64,000 bases of DNA, from positions 1,116,001 through 1,180,000 of the forward strand of contig NC_062241.1 in the NCBI RefSeq assembly GCF_905475465.1. The letters run 5' to 3'. Source of the stretch: Pieris napi. Taxonomy: Eukaryota > Arthropoda > Insecta > Lepidoptera > Pieridae. A program made the translations under genes and the position numbers. Positions within the stretch are counted from its first letter, which is position 1; each line of letters starts with the position of its first letter. Below, piece after piece: positions 1-11,337 of the stretch. A model generated the notes under the pieces. The model searched no databases, was not told the origin of the DNA, and worked only from the letters and a program-made list of their open reading frames with translations.

Positions 1-14
1 ATAAAAAATATCTA

Positions 15-260
15 GAGCAGTGGCCTAGTGGCTTCAGCATGCGACTCTCATCCCTGAGGTCGTTGGTTCGATCCCCGGCTATGGACCAATGGACTTCTTT
101 CTATGTGCGCATTTAACATTTGCTCGAACGGTGAAGGAAAACATCGACGGCGTGTGTCAGGCACTGGAGGTTGATCACTTGCCTATTAGATTGAAAAATG
201 ATCATGAAATATATTCAGAAATCTGAGGCCTAGACCTAAAGTCGTTGTAGCGCCACTGAT
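15..260 (+). mobile_element. tRNA-derived SINE, near full length
   Basis: Head carries pol III-like promoter boxes: an A-box-like TGGCCTAGTGG and a B box GGTTCGATCCC. The body and the 3' end (GTAGCGCCACTGATT) match the other copies in this window. The body has a deletion relative to the 285-bp full form, losing part of the section that reads GAGGAAACCGGC elsewhere. It is a non-coding retroposon that would need a LINE reverse transcriptase to move. Confidence 0.85.
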
Positions 261-370
261 TTGTTTATAAATATGTATAGTTTTTCGGTAATCACTTCTC
301 AACAGTTGAAATTTCCTGGTGCAGAGTGTGAATAATGTTTATCAAGCCAAGCCTTGGCTTCAATAGTATT

Positions 371-1910
371 TTTGAAGTTATACTTCTTTAGGCGCGTCAT
401 GAAAATTGATGAGAGTGAAATTTTACAATGCGCGCGCACCGTGACACAAAATTAACAGAATTAAGTTAGTGGCGCATGGTGGCACGCACGCCGCCTCTGT
501 TCACTGTGTATTTATACTATTTATCCACATGCTTTTAGTTTCTACATTTATAACACGTGTTTTCATTATACAAACGCGAATTTTATATATGCGTCTGAAT
601 TATAATCAGAAGTGATTTTAATTGAATGTTTAAATCAATACTAATTAATATTAGAAAATAATAATAAATATAAATATAATATTAATAAAATATATTTATT
701 TATTTAATTTTTCAAATGTAAACTGAACTTTATTGGCTATAATGACTCCTTTTCCATTCTTTGATTATTTAATTGTAATTAATTATTTGCATGCAGTCAA
801 AAACTATTTTTAATAATGCCAAAGAAGTATAACTTCTTACGCGCGTACATAAGTACACGCACCCTTTTTTTTACCAAAAAGCAATCTTTATTACAGGAAA
901 TTCCTTTATCCATTGTTTTAATCAAACTAAAAGTTCCTTTAATCAAAATGTCACAAACTAATAGTACGACTGTTGTTAAATTTATACACGTGTCTTTTGA
1001 GGGTTAGGGCTAACTAAAAATCATATTAATTTTATACTAGTAGCGCCACCTATGTATCAGACTACGAACTTTTAGAAGAAAATATATTATTAAAATATAT
1101 TGATAATAATTAATATCTTTGGTTAATTCTGTACTTTTATATCAGATATATGTCAAGTCTATATTTATGATTATTTATCAGGCTTTATATTGGCACTATA
1201 TCGGGTTTTGAACCCTCCATTATGTATGTATATCGTAATTCGAAACGCAAAACAGGTCATTCGAAGCGAATTTCGAACTCGAATTTGTATAGCTGCAGGA
1301 CAGATTATTGGCTTTTGATTAAATCTCGTTCGATTCAAAGGGTCATATCATGGTTATATAGTCGTCGTTGCTCTCAATCCTATTAAGCGTTTGAAGTCAG
1401 TGAGATTTGTGACAAATATTTATAGTTACGACATAAATTGGTTAAACGAAAATTGGCTTGAAGTTGAGAATGATTCCAATATATGCATTTTAACATTTAC
1501 GTATTTAAAAAAAAGACTGTGTGTACTTTTATGTACACGCGTTAGAAGTTATACTTCTTTGGCGTATGGAAAAAAAAAAATAACTAAAATGCAGTAGTGA
1601 TTAACGATAAATATTAAATTTAATCAATAAAATTATTATTAGTAAATACTATCACCGTCGTATATGAAATTGATTTAATAAAAACACCAAAATAATATTT
1701 ATTTATTCACACTGTTTAATTGTACTGTTACGAAACACGTGTTCTAAATATAAAAATACTAGAATATACAACTTGAACATAGTTATTATCGATTTTCATG
1801 CCACCTAGAACTAACTTCATACTGATAATTTTGTGTCACGGTGCGCGCGCATCGTAAAATTTCACTCTCATCAATTTTTCATAACGCACCTAAAGAAGTA
1901 TAACTTCAAA
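371..1910. mobile_element. 1.5-kb element bounded by about 100-bp inverted repeats
   Basis: The left arm (371-470) is matched by the reverse complement of the right arm (1811-1910) with only scattered mismatches. Both arms begin with the palindromic motif GAAGTTATACTTC followed by TTTAGG and contain a GCGCGCGCACCGTGACACAA block. The interior is AT-rich with no convincing coding region. A second inverted pair lies inside (819-865 and 1521-1566). No clear target duplication was found. It is most likely a non-autonomous DNA transposon of unknown superfamily. Confidence 0.65.
819..1566. repeat. inner inverted repeat pair nested in the 371-1910 element
   Basis: Arms of roughly 50 bp at 819-865 and 1521-1566 are inverted copies. 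Each contains GCCAAAGAAGTATAACTTCT and a GTACATAA-AGTACAC block. They share the 13-bp palindrome with the outer arms but differ beyond it, so this looks like a related element inserted within the first or a duplicated terminus. A further copy of this arm lies at 62963-63005. Confidence 0.6.
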
Positions 1911-2573
1911 AAATCATCTTATGAAAAGGTTGATATTGTATTCTTCGGATATATATATATGTTACTCAGGTAACTCTTTTTCAGTAACTCACCAACATAA
2001 CGCACTGCGTTGCGTAATGCGCTACTCATGGCAGTCATGAACAATTTAAGTTCAGGTTTTCACCAGTTCAATGGTTTAAGATTCACTGCTTTTATAAGTA
2101 AATGTCAAAGCGTAACAAATGTAAAACCAACTTATATAATTTTGTACCTGTAAGTACATTCTTAAAGAACCAATCTTCATAATAACCTCACTTAAACAAG
2201 TGGTCTAGAGAACAAAGTGTTAAATTAATATTTATTTTAATTTTAGCGTTTTAAAGCGAAAGTGTATCAGAAAAATATTGACATTCTAGTATTAAGTGAT
2301 TTCTGATTGCTTTCTTAATTATAGACTATTCCCAGAGGGTTTACAACCTAACATTGACCGTTGTTAGTATATTATTGATTCTGGGAGCGAAGGCTAAAAT
2401 ACAGCCTTGTTTGAAATAAGTCGTCATATTTATTATTTTTTTAGGACAAGGTGAGGTCTGAATTTCTCCACAACGCCCAGTGCGCAAGTATGTTGCCGGC
2501 TTTTCATATTAGTTATTTAGTAGATAGCCGCGACGTTTTCAGTAAAGAGTTAAGAGTGTATGTCTTTGTTTTA
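1911..2573. other. non-coding stretch, no gene seen
   Basis: AT-rich sequence without a supported ORF or RNA. A weak match to a LINE 3' end (GTTGCCGGCTTTT) is present near 2495, too short to annotate separately. Confidence 0.5.
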
Positions 2574-2881
2574 TCTAATACATATATAAAATTCTCGTGT
2601 CAATGTTCGTTCTCATAATCCTCCGAAACGGCTCGACCAATTCTTATGAAATCTCTTTCAAACCCCTAAGTGATAAGGGGTGTCCACCCCAAATTATTAT
2701 TTTTTTGGATAAAATTAGTTTTTTTTATTATGTGGCATTAAAAAATACATACATCCCTAAAATTTCACCCTTCTACGATCAACCTCTATTTTATAGTAGG
2801 TATAGTAGATAGTTATTTTTATTGCACTAAAAACATGTTTCCTAAAAATAATATACATACAACGTTTGCCGGGTCAGCTAG
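2574..2881 (+). mobile_element. short non-autonomous Helitron
   Basis: It starts TCTAATA and ends GGGTCAGCTAG, and lies exactly between an A and a T, the canonical Helitron insertion site. The sequence after the 5' end (AAATTCTCGTGTCAATG, AACGGCTCGACC) is shared with a second copy at 52579-52860. It has no coding capacity and would depend on a Rep/helicase supplied elsewhere. Confidence 0.85.
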
Positions 2882-3151
2882 TATTCTATATTAATATTAC
2901 AAATTAGGAGAGTTTGTTTTTTCAGCATTGGGTACGCTAGTCTTAGACCGTGTGTCTGTCCGTCAAGAAGCACAAGATGACTACAAATTATTACGATGGG
3001 GATTCATACCTTGAATGTTGCTAACAGTTATTCCAACCGCTTAGGATATATCCGACTTCTTGACCATAGACAATAGGGGCCTCGCGCTAGTCAATGATTA
3101 GACTGATCCAGGATCCTCTCTTCATGATGGAGGAAGAGCTACACTTTCCTT

Positions 3152-3202
3152 CCTCCACAAAACTATGTAACATCATAGTTTTGGGGAGGAGTAATTACTC
3201 CT
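3152..3202. repeat. hairpin followed by perfect 16-bp palindrome
   Basis: A 16-bp stem with one mismatch and a 6-base loop spans 3152-3189. It runs into the perfect palindrome AGGAGTAATTACTCCT at 3187-3202. No gene is adjacent, so no terminator role is assigned. Confidence 0.6.
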
Positions 3203-3424
3203 ATATTTTTAGTATAATTTACCATTACCTGTTTTGTTAAAGTGGCGGGGCGGCACAGGGTTTTGGATTTGCCGATCATCCAAGTTTCAAAATTAATATA
3301 CTATTATTATATAATAAAGAGAGATGAAACCAAAGCAGCTTGTTAATTTATGGTGACCACCTATTTTTTTATACATAGGTAAAAAAAAATGAATAAAAAA
3401 CGATAATAACTTAATTTTCTTTTA

Positions 3425-3637
3425 AAAACATATTTTTATTCGGAGTGGATTTTTGATTTTTGCTAAATGAGGATGTTCGTCTAACAATGTAGCCACATCC
3501 GAACAACTTACATTTTGCATATTAAATTTGACTGTTAAGACGGCAGATAATGTTTTTACAGAAAGTTGCGACTTCTCACTGCTCCAATAATCATTCCCTA
3601 GTGAAAATACCCTTTCAACAGCATTAGTGTCTGGACA
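3425..3637 (-). pseudogene. hAT-family transposase C-terminal fragment
   Basis: Seventy-one sense codons without a stop, with no ATG start. The translation contains NAVERVFSLGNDYW followed by a KSQLSVKTLSAVL segment and ends near HPHLAKIKNP. This is the pattern of the hAT dimerisation (C-terminal) domain, where a SNAAVERVFS-like motif precedes helices ending in a leucine-rich stretch. The catalytic RNase H part is not visible upstream (higher coordinates), so this is a truncated remnant of a cut-and-paste DNA transposase. The frame can be followed a little further upstream to about 3690 without clear homology. It could alternatively be a piece of a host gene domesticated from hAT, but no splice context supports that. 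Confidence 0.75.
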
Positions 3638-3699
3638 ACATAAATAGAAATAAAATAATCTAAAAAATGTTTTAGAAATACAAATGAGTATTGGATTTG

Positions 3700-6600
3700 A
3701 TAAGAGTACGGTTTGCGAAAAAAGAGTATAAAACTCAGTAAATGAATATAGTTGGTCACCTTAGTTTATTACAAAACTAAAACTTATGCCAGACTAGGTA
3801 GGACACTGTTGTGGAGTATTCCTATGCGAGCGAATCTGCCTCCGCGGTATTCGTAAAATAAATCGGAATATGATTAAGCCAGTAGTTTTCAGGAAATATT
3901 TTTGAATTTCCACACACATTCTATTAGATTTTAATTCCTAAAAAGACATCAGCACATTTGTGTGTCCGTTTTATTGATAATTGCAAATAAATGAAAATAA
4001 AGCAATAAACCAAAATGTTAGCAAAAGGCTTATTGTTTTCGCCAGGAATAAAAGACGGGGCCAGGTTATACGCTATGTGACCATGGTGGTAGATTATTTC
4101 TTTTCGTAATACTAAACGGCAACATTGAAAGCAATGAAGTTATCTCAACATTGTTAGATGTGGGCAACCCTGATATCCAAGGTTGTCCTCGAAAGGAAAA
4201 AGTAATTGATTTCGTTCGATATTAGGTTGAACACATTTATTATATGTTTATATATTATTAGCGTTACATTATTAATAAAAATAGTCAATAGAATACTATT
4301 ATATTGACTATAGAATCACTATTAGTTTTAATTTTCTTACCAAATGGCAGGTTTAGTATATAAGTAGAACCTTTAGTTTATTTCAAGTAGAGTGACATAT
4401 GTCTTGCTCCACTGAGGATATCGTCAACATAGTCCTTTTTTATATTTAAAAAAACCGGTTTTGCGAGCCAAGGCTGTACCTTTTGCTCATTCAGGCTTTC
4501 TTAGTTTTATAAGCGTGGTTATTTCATAACTATACTAATAAAATCCTCTAGTATTTAAAGCACCCCGATGACCCAGGAACCGGTCACAGGTATTTATTTG
4601 AACTTTACTTGGTTGAACCCCGTTGCACCACTAAACATTTTTTTGTCTGAATTTTTGTTTTACATTTGTGGTACCTAGAAAATATCACAATGAATATCAG
4701 TCTAAGTCAAGACAGATTAAAGTCAGGCTTTCCTTATTTAGCTATAAAGAAGAAATGATAAATTAAAAAGAGAAATGTCCAATGTTACCTTTAACGCATT
4801 TTACAAATTAGCGCGATTCAACCTGGTGCAAAATTCTAAAGCTTTTTAATGACAAAATCAATACACCACAAACTCAGATAAAAAGTTCACAAACGAACCT
4901 ATTCACATACAATCAAAGGGAAATGGATGACACTACCAACATAAATTGATCTCTATCGGGCTTACAATTTTATGTCTTTTGTGATGCATTCTTTTGAGAT
5001 AGGGGTCATGTTAACCTGGTCATATTATGTGAATATCGGAAAATTCTGGTTTTTTATAACCCTTATTTGAAGAGACAATTGTTATATTATACTTCTTTTT
5101 GAAAGGTTATCAAATAATCACAATTGAAATCTAGCCCGCGACCTGCTGAAATGGTGAAGTTTGTCTTTTGTTCGGTTCTATGTAGGTTGTCAATAGCAGA
5201 CGTTTGACTATTATACATTGTTTGCTGAGGACCGAGTCGCAAGTGTAATGCGATACTTCTGAAAGATGTTAAGCTCCTAAAACTCCTGAATTCCTAAAGA
5301 GGACATAATATACTATTTGTAATAGAAATAAACTAATTGAGTAGTGTCACGAATTTTCCTGTAGATTGAGTTTCAGTTTTTGACCAGATATTTTGTACAG
5401 TTAAGTTTATTTTATCTAGTAAATCATCACTGGTTTGTTAGATAATATAAACTATACATTATCTCCTTATTTTAGTTAAAAAATTAGGCGTTTATAAATA
5501 TTAGTTTTGTTTACATTTTTACATGTCTTTATTAGTATTAGATTAAATAAACATGTTCAAATTAATCAAAACGTCATATTTACAAAATAGAGTTAAAAAT
5601 TTCTCTCTTAGTGACTTAGTTTAAACAAACTTGTATGGGCATCTGTGAGTATAAGTTTTAAGAAGCCTTCAGCAAACAGCTAACTTAAACAACTCAGAAA
5701 TGAACGTTTTCAAACGAGCAACTAAACTTCTCCAAGTTGAAGTTTTAGATATTTTTTGTGTGTAATGTTACGTTTTTCGGTGGCCACATAATTTTGTGAG
5801 GAATCTAACTATTTTTCACATTTTAAATGAACATAAGGTGCTTATTAATTAGTACAAAAAGTGTGTCAATATTTGACATGAATTACAGATAGCTAAAGAT
5901 TAAAATAACTAAAAAAAACTTTATTACACGTAATAAAAAGGATGTATAGTTAAAAGAGAAAGTGCACTAGCCCTCTAGGTTTGCCTGTGTCGTGGGCAGC
6001 AATTCTCTATCTTTTGATATATTAACGGTACTTGACAATATCTACACAACACTACAATAATTTAACTACTGTTGGACGAGAAGAATACTTTCGCTTTCAG
6101 CAAATACACAAAAATCTCGAAAAACTATGACGAATGCGAAAATGTATACAATTATACATGTGTGTGTCAGAAATTTGCGTTCCAATACCATTGAGTAGTA
6201 GCCAAAGTAGAAACGCCATGGCATAGCACCCTCACGGCGCTCTTTGTAAAGAGGATTATTTACGAAAACTACTACACTTATTACTATTTCATTAAATTTG
6301 ATAAATGAATTTCGAATGTGAAATTGGCTTTGTAAAATCTCTCGTGCTGCCTATTTTTACTGTAGTCCGAAAACCTGCCCTTCTTGCATTAATTATGCCG
6401 CGTGGAACGTGTTGACACAGGACACTAATCCTTTAGAAATATTTGTATGAAACAATGAAACTAGTTTAAAAAGTAACAATGTGAGCGTAATATAAAGGTC
6501 GGTGGTTCATAAGTTCATCTTTAAACGCCTTTTATTAACGCAATGCAAAAGGAATGAACGCATGGGTGCTGGAACGTGACTTATCTCAACTTAGTTTTTA

Positions 6601-6900
6601 ATACGAATAATGGAATTTTTAATCGTATTTTCGTATTTTAACTGGCTACAATGGCGTCGTACCTTGGCTCTTTACCTTCTTCACAGGCACGATTCCATAG
6701 GGGCACAAAAAACGCACTGGTGCAACTGACGTAATAGTGATGATCATACAATGATGAAAATTTAAATCTAACGTTAAATGTTGACCAGTTTTTTATCCAG
6801 TAATATTCTATTTAATTTAGAATCATGAAGGTATTTCAGCTTTTGTTTCTTGTTAAAACAGTCTTTCTTTAAGGCCTAGTAAAACGATTATTTTAGTATA
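3700..6900. other. 3.2 kb without recognisable gene
   Basis: AT-rich sequence with frequent stops in all frames. I see no SINE, LINE or Helitron motif here and no exon with credible splice sites. It may be old decayed repeats or intron. Confidence 0.5.
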
Positions 6901-6904
6901 AAAA

Positions 6905-7060
6905 ATCAAATATGTTTATTTTGGAATATATGATACAGGTATCACTTATTCCACGTCATTAAATTTGAAACGGTAGACATCCCCACTCATCGGCAAAAAG
7001 ACAGAGGGTGTAGGCTGAGAGAAAAAGCCGGCTTAAAAAACTCTCGGTAAACAACATTTA
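6905..7060 (-). mobile_element. RTE-like LINE 3'-end fragment
   Basis: It matches the fragment at 48806-49105 across the blocks CACTTATTCCACGTCATTAA, ACTCATCGGCAAA and AGAGAAAAAGCCGGC. In the longer copy this segment follows an RTE-type reverse transcriptase C-terminus, so the present piece is the 3' end only. The inserted orientation is minus. Confidence 0.6.
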
Positions 7061-7189
7061 TTTGAAAACAAATATCGCAAATTAATTAGAAATAGCCGGT
7101 CTAGAACTAGTCCCAGGCCCTTTTAATAGTATCTATAACGGAACTATGTTGATATATATATATATAAACTAGTACGCAACGTACTGTGC

Positions 7190-7290
7190 TGTCAAAAAAT
7201 ACACGTAAGATGGATTACGGTTGATAATATAATAATATCATAAATAAATTCAAGTCCGACCATTGACCACAAGTAGCACCCGTCAAGAGT
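7190..7290 (-). repeat. fragment of the 450-bp tailed repeat family
   Basis: The segment AATTCAAGTCCGACCATTGA and the following AGTAGCACCCG match the reverse complement of the repeats at 46045-46535 and 58375-58830. It is cut off at the poly-T junction of the neighbouring LINE, which suggests the LINE inserted into it or that the two were juxtaposed by deletion. Confidence 0.5.
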
Positions 7291-7388
7291 ACAATTTTTT
7301 TTTTTTTTTTTTTTTATAGAATAGGGGGGCAAACGAGCTTGCGGGACGACCAAAAAGGGCAGTCCACGCAGCCCATAGACACCCATTT

Positions 7389-8372
7389 TTAATGGGTGCG
7401 TTGCCGGCCTTTGAGGGAGGAGTAGGCTCGTTTTTTAAAAATTTGGAGGTCGTATCTCTGAGGGAAGACCCCTCCCGGGAGCCGATTCCACAGTTCGCTA
7501 GTTCGCAAAAGAAAATGCCTTGTGAAGCGGACCGTGGAAGACCTCCAACCATCAAGATGATGCTGGTGAAATTTAGAGGTCGTTCGGCTCGTACGGTGAT
7601 GAAACTTTGTAAAAAACGCAAAGAGACGCAATGTCTCTGCGTAGCGATAGAGAATCAAGCCGATCAGTAAGACATTGGAGATTGACAATTCGACAAGCCC
7701 TTCGCTGAATTTGGTCAAAAGGAAGAAGCTGGTATTTGGGAGCACCGGCCCAGAGATGCGAGCAGTATTCCATATGAGGTCGTACTTGAGCTTTGTAGAG
7801 CTGCATACGTTGCACCTCAGTGAAATACTGCTTAGCCCTACCCAAAACACCCAGCTTTTTGGAAGCCAGTTTGGCTTTTTCTTCCAGATGACTGCGAAAT
7901 TGGACTTCTTTCGAAATGCCAACCCCAAGGATACTGAGGCTGTGTGACGAACTAAGGAGAGCGCCTTCAAATTGAGGAGATACGACAAAAGGATCTTTCT
8001 TGGCAGAAAACGAACAAACCTGAGTCTTTGTAGGATTAAACTTAACAAGGTTGTTACTACCCCACACAGAAACCTTCTCCAGAATCGACTCAATTTCGAG
8101 AACTAGTATGTTACGGCTCTCATCGACTTCAGATCGAGACATGTTCGGATGGCCGGAATATAATGTGTCGATGGTGCTGTCGTCTGCATAGCAATGGATG
8201 TTGTCGATATTCAACAGGTCATTGATATGCAGAACGAACAGGGTCGGCGAAAGGACACAACCTTGCGGAACGCCTGCATTGATGGGTCTAGGATTGGAAC
8301 ACTCTCCGTCAACTAGGACTTTAATGCTACGTCCTACGAGAAAATTTGCCAGCCATCGGCATAACGTCGGCC
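7389..8372 (-). pseudogene. LINE reverse transcriptase, C-terminal half, frameshifted
   Basis: After the deletion junction the frame reads LCRWLANFLVGRSIKV and NAGVPQGCVLSP, then the catalytic HCYADDST near 8170-8190, and continues through LYKAQVRPHMEYCSHLWAG to about 7620. There it loses about 18 residues expected in the family and shifts frame. The second frame restores HHLDGWRSSTVRF, LWNRLPGG and the C-terminal LKGRQRTH to 7389. The first catalytic Asp block of the palm (the F-D-x-x-K-A-F-D type motif) is absent because of the deletion. It lies in the same element as the endonuclease piece upstream. Confidence 0.8.
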
Positions 8373-10100
8373 CGAGGAGTACGAGAGTCGAAAGAGCCGT
8401 GTAAGCACCGGAGTCAGCTCAGAAGCACAAGTCTTAAGAACGATCGAGGGAAGGCCGTCAGGACCACTTGACTTGTGGGTATCAAGGGAGATTAAGGCCT
8501 TCCGCACACCAATCTGTTCGAATCGAACTTCAGGCATAGAAAACCCGCAATGCGGAATAGTAGGCGGTAAGGTCCCTGAGTCATTGAGCGTGGAGTTAGA
8601 TGCAAAGAGAGAGCAAAGGAGCTCTGCTTTCTCTTTCGCCGAGTGAGCCATCGAGTCATCCTCCTTTCGCAAGGATGGTAAAGAGGGCTGACAAAAGTTT
8701 CCCTGAGTTGCCTTCGCCAATGACCAAAAGGCTCGAGTTCCAGAGGGCAATTTCGCGAGCTTTTCACCAATTCTGCCAATATGTTCCGATTTTGCTTTAA
8801 AAATTTCTCGTTTAAGGGTTCGGGTAGCTGCGTTAAATTTCTTTTTATGGAGAGCTACATCGGGATCCTTTATGGCCATTGCGTGAGCCCAGATTTTATA
8901 GTACTCTAGCTTAAGACGGGAAGCCTCTTTGCAAGAGTGGCCAAACCATGGCCGAGATTTACCACGAATGGGGACCATAGAGTGAGGGATATAGAGTTCC
9001 ATTGCTTGTAGCACCACATCGGCGACAGATTCAGCGCTGGCGTCAGGATCACTACCCTTGAAGCAGACTTGCAACCATGGGTAAGCTGCAAAGAAATGAC
9101 GCATGTCATCCCAATTGGCCGATTTGTAATGCCAGACACGACGGCATTCCGAAAACTGCGGGCGGGTTCGACGCCTAATTGGCACAACGGTTCGCACCAG
9201 GCAGTGGTCGGAGGACCCAAGTGGGGCATCCACAGTGACCTCATAGAAGTCTGGGTGAGAAGTCAGCATAAGATCTAATAACGAAGGCTGATGGTCAGCT
9301 CGGTCTGGTATTCGCGTAGGCGTTGTGACCAGTTGAGTTAAAGCATATGCAAGAGCGAAATCATGGAAGCCTCTTCCCCAGTAGTCGGTCGTACGAGAAT
9401 TTAACCACTCAGAATGATGGGCATTGAAATCACCCAGTATAACGACTTCAGCAGGCGATAGAGACAGAAGGGAATCGAGTGCAGTTTGGACATGTTCTAT
9501 AAGTCGATCGACCTCGGTGTTGCCGCTGTGTGACCTGTAAAGGCAGTAAATGCGGGGATGGTCAGCACATTCTACGCGTACCCACAAGGTAGAAAGATCG
9601 GATTCTTCCAAATGTAAGAGGCGACGGAAATTTATATCCTCACGAATGTAAACGCATACACCGGCTTGTGGCCTAAAATTATGCTCAAGACAATAGCCTG
9701 GATAGTGCAAATGTTCAACAGACGAGGGAACTATCTTGGTCTCCGTTAGAAACAATAAGGCCGGCTTAGCCGTCTCGAGGTGAAAGTGGACGGGATTTAA
9801 ATTAGATTGAAGCCCCCTAATGTTAGTAAAGTCTGTGTTAAATTGTGTTACCGTGAGTTTATTTCTAGATTTGCCTCTGCAGTTGAGCGGTATTTTGTCC
9901 CCCCCAGAATACGCGGGACAGCCTGAGTGAGTACACCCAGGGACGGATTCTCCTGTACTAGAAGTGCAGGTACCCTCCTGGGGTAAAGAAGTTCTATTCA
10001 ATAACGCTGCCATGATGATTCGGAGAGGAAGGGGATGAGCTTCCGGGAAACCCACAAAATAAAACGAAACGCGACACACGTCCTGCGTGGGCCACTTCAC
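8373..10100 (-). pseudogene. LINE endonuclease and start of reverse transcriptase
   Basis: An open frame of about 575 codons. Residues about 84-300 form an endonuclease/exonuclease/phosphatase domain that nicks target DNA. Asn93 in FTNIRGL, Glu120 in LTETKI, Asp224 and Asn226 in GDFNAHH and Asp298/His299 in GSSDHC are all kept, so this domain's active site is complete. From about residue 310 a linker leads to the reverse transcriptase start, ending in KSSGPDGLPSIVLK and LTPVLTRLFRLSYSS. Homologous coding then stops and the frame jumps into a later part of the polymerase (deletion junction near 8373). The true start may be an internal Met around residue 30. Confidence 0.8.
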
Positions 10101-10339
10101 GCTTTTTTTTCAATGGGAGAGTGGTATTACCCCGATCGTGTCGGCTCATTCGGCTGCTTACGCAGCATGACACTCCCACTACTTGGACTAACTGACTGCG
10201 CTGGTGGAAATAGTTATTGTACCAGCGGGCGATGGGGTCGTCACTGCCCTACGCCTTAAAAATCCCTTAGTCGCCTTTTACGACACCCACGGGTAGAGAT
10301 GGGGAGGTGCTATTCTATAAGCCGGCACAACACGGCTAA

Positions 10340-11004
10340 AAATGCAACGCCATCTAATTATTAAATATTAAACGATAAAAGTTTTACTAAATTCATAATG
10401 TTTTAAGTAAAACAGTGCATTATCCTTAATATAAAAGTAATTTTAAAAGGTTGTCTGATAATATAATTTGGAATGTTATTTAAATATTATGTTACGTAAG
10501 GTGATATTCACCAGACGTAATTCTATCTATTGTTTAGACTGCTCATACGATTTTATAATACTGAAAATGAATGTATGTAAACAAGTAATTTGTTCAGGTA
10601 TGACTCTAATAATAATAATAAATCGTTTAATTTCAAAGAAGGTGATTCAGATTACTTAGAACCGTACAATCAGCCATATAAAAATAGGCATGCAAATGTC
10701 ATATTAATTATCATACTTAGAATTAAGTTAATTTTAATTGTTGTCAAAACTTATGGTCTAAATACTCTCTCACACACGCTATAAAGACACCTTGCCTTTA
10801 AACATTTAATACACCTTCCCTTTGAAAGCATTACACGGTAGTGATCTATAACTTCTAGGAGGGTGATTAAATAGTTATATAGCCATGGCAAAACAATTTT
10901 TTGATTACAATGTGGTGCAACATGCAGGCATCCACAGTCGTGGTAGATAGGTAGATAACGGCAAGTTTCTTAAAATGTTTTGAATAACTTTGGATGCGTT
11001 TTAA
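10340..11004. other. non-coding stretch
   Basis: AT-rich, no supported gene. Contains a short (AAT)n run near 10606-10622. Confidence 0.5.
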
Positions 11005-11337
11005 CAGTCTTAACTGCTTCTAGGACATATAAACTTGGTACTGTCAAAATACCTTATCTGTCATAATACTGTATCTGTCATAATACTTTATCTGTAAAAA
11101 TACAGTCATAGCTGTTTCTAGGATATAAAAACTTGGTACTGTCAAAATACCTTATCTGTCAAAATACTTTATCTGTCATAAAATCTGTCAAAATACAGTC
11201 ATAGCTGTTTCTAGGATATAAAAACTTGGTACTGTCAAAATACCTTATCTGTCAAAATACTTTATCTGTCAAAATACCTTATCTGTCATAATACCTTATC
11301 TGTCATAATACTTTATCTGTCAAAATACAGTCGTAAT
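11005..11337. repeat. two-level tandem repeat (satellite-like)
   Basis: The basic unit is about 16 bp, with consensus ATACYTTATCTGTCAA and variants ending TCAT. Runs of it are embedded in a larger unit that starts CAGTCATAGCTGTTTCTAGG and carries AAACTTGGTACTGTC. The larger unit recurs at 11005, 11103 and 11196, with a terminal partial copy at 11328, giving periods of 98, 93 and 132 bp. The length variation is explained by gain or loss of 16-bp units. Confidence 0.85.

Larger units (their letters stand above)
7295..10339 (-). mobile_element. Jockey-clade (BMC1-like) LINE, broken
   Basis: A 21-base T run at 7295-7315 is the poly(A) tail of a minus-strand element. The 5' end carries the block GTCGCCTTTTACGACACCCA and ends near GCCGGCACAACACGGC at about 10339. 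Between them lie an apurinic-like endonuclease, part of a reverse transcriptase and the C-terminal region, in two reading frames. A large internal deletion removes the fingers and first palm motif of the reverse transcriptase, and there is a further frameshift near the 3' end. The element cannot make a working protein. No clear target duplication is visible. Confidence 0.85.

Noticed and set aside
15..90. tRNA genes at SINE heads (also at 35540, 46920, 56770 and others)
   Set aside because: A and B box-like motifs are present but acceptor and anticodon stems do not fold, and the same head is followed by the same SINE body each time.
816..1007. 63-codon plus-strand frame inside the 371-1910 element
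   Set aside because: It begins inside an inverted-repeat arm and has no transposase motif.
3152..3202. Rho-independent terminator
   Set aside because: Eukaryotic sequence with no gene upstream; hairpin only.
7392..7947. Plus-strand frames across the Jockey LINE
   Set aside because: They are antisense to a recognised endonuclease/reverse transcriptase and show no family motifs.
11005..11337. CRISPR-like array
   Set aside because: Units are contiguous without unique spacers, in an insect-type genome; it is an ordinary tandem repeat.
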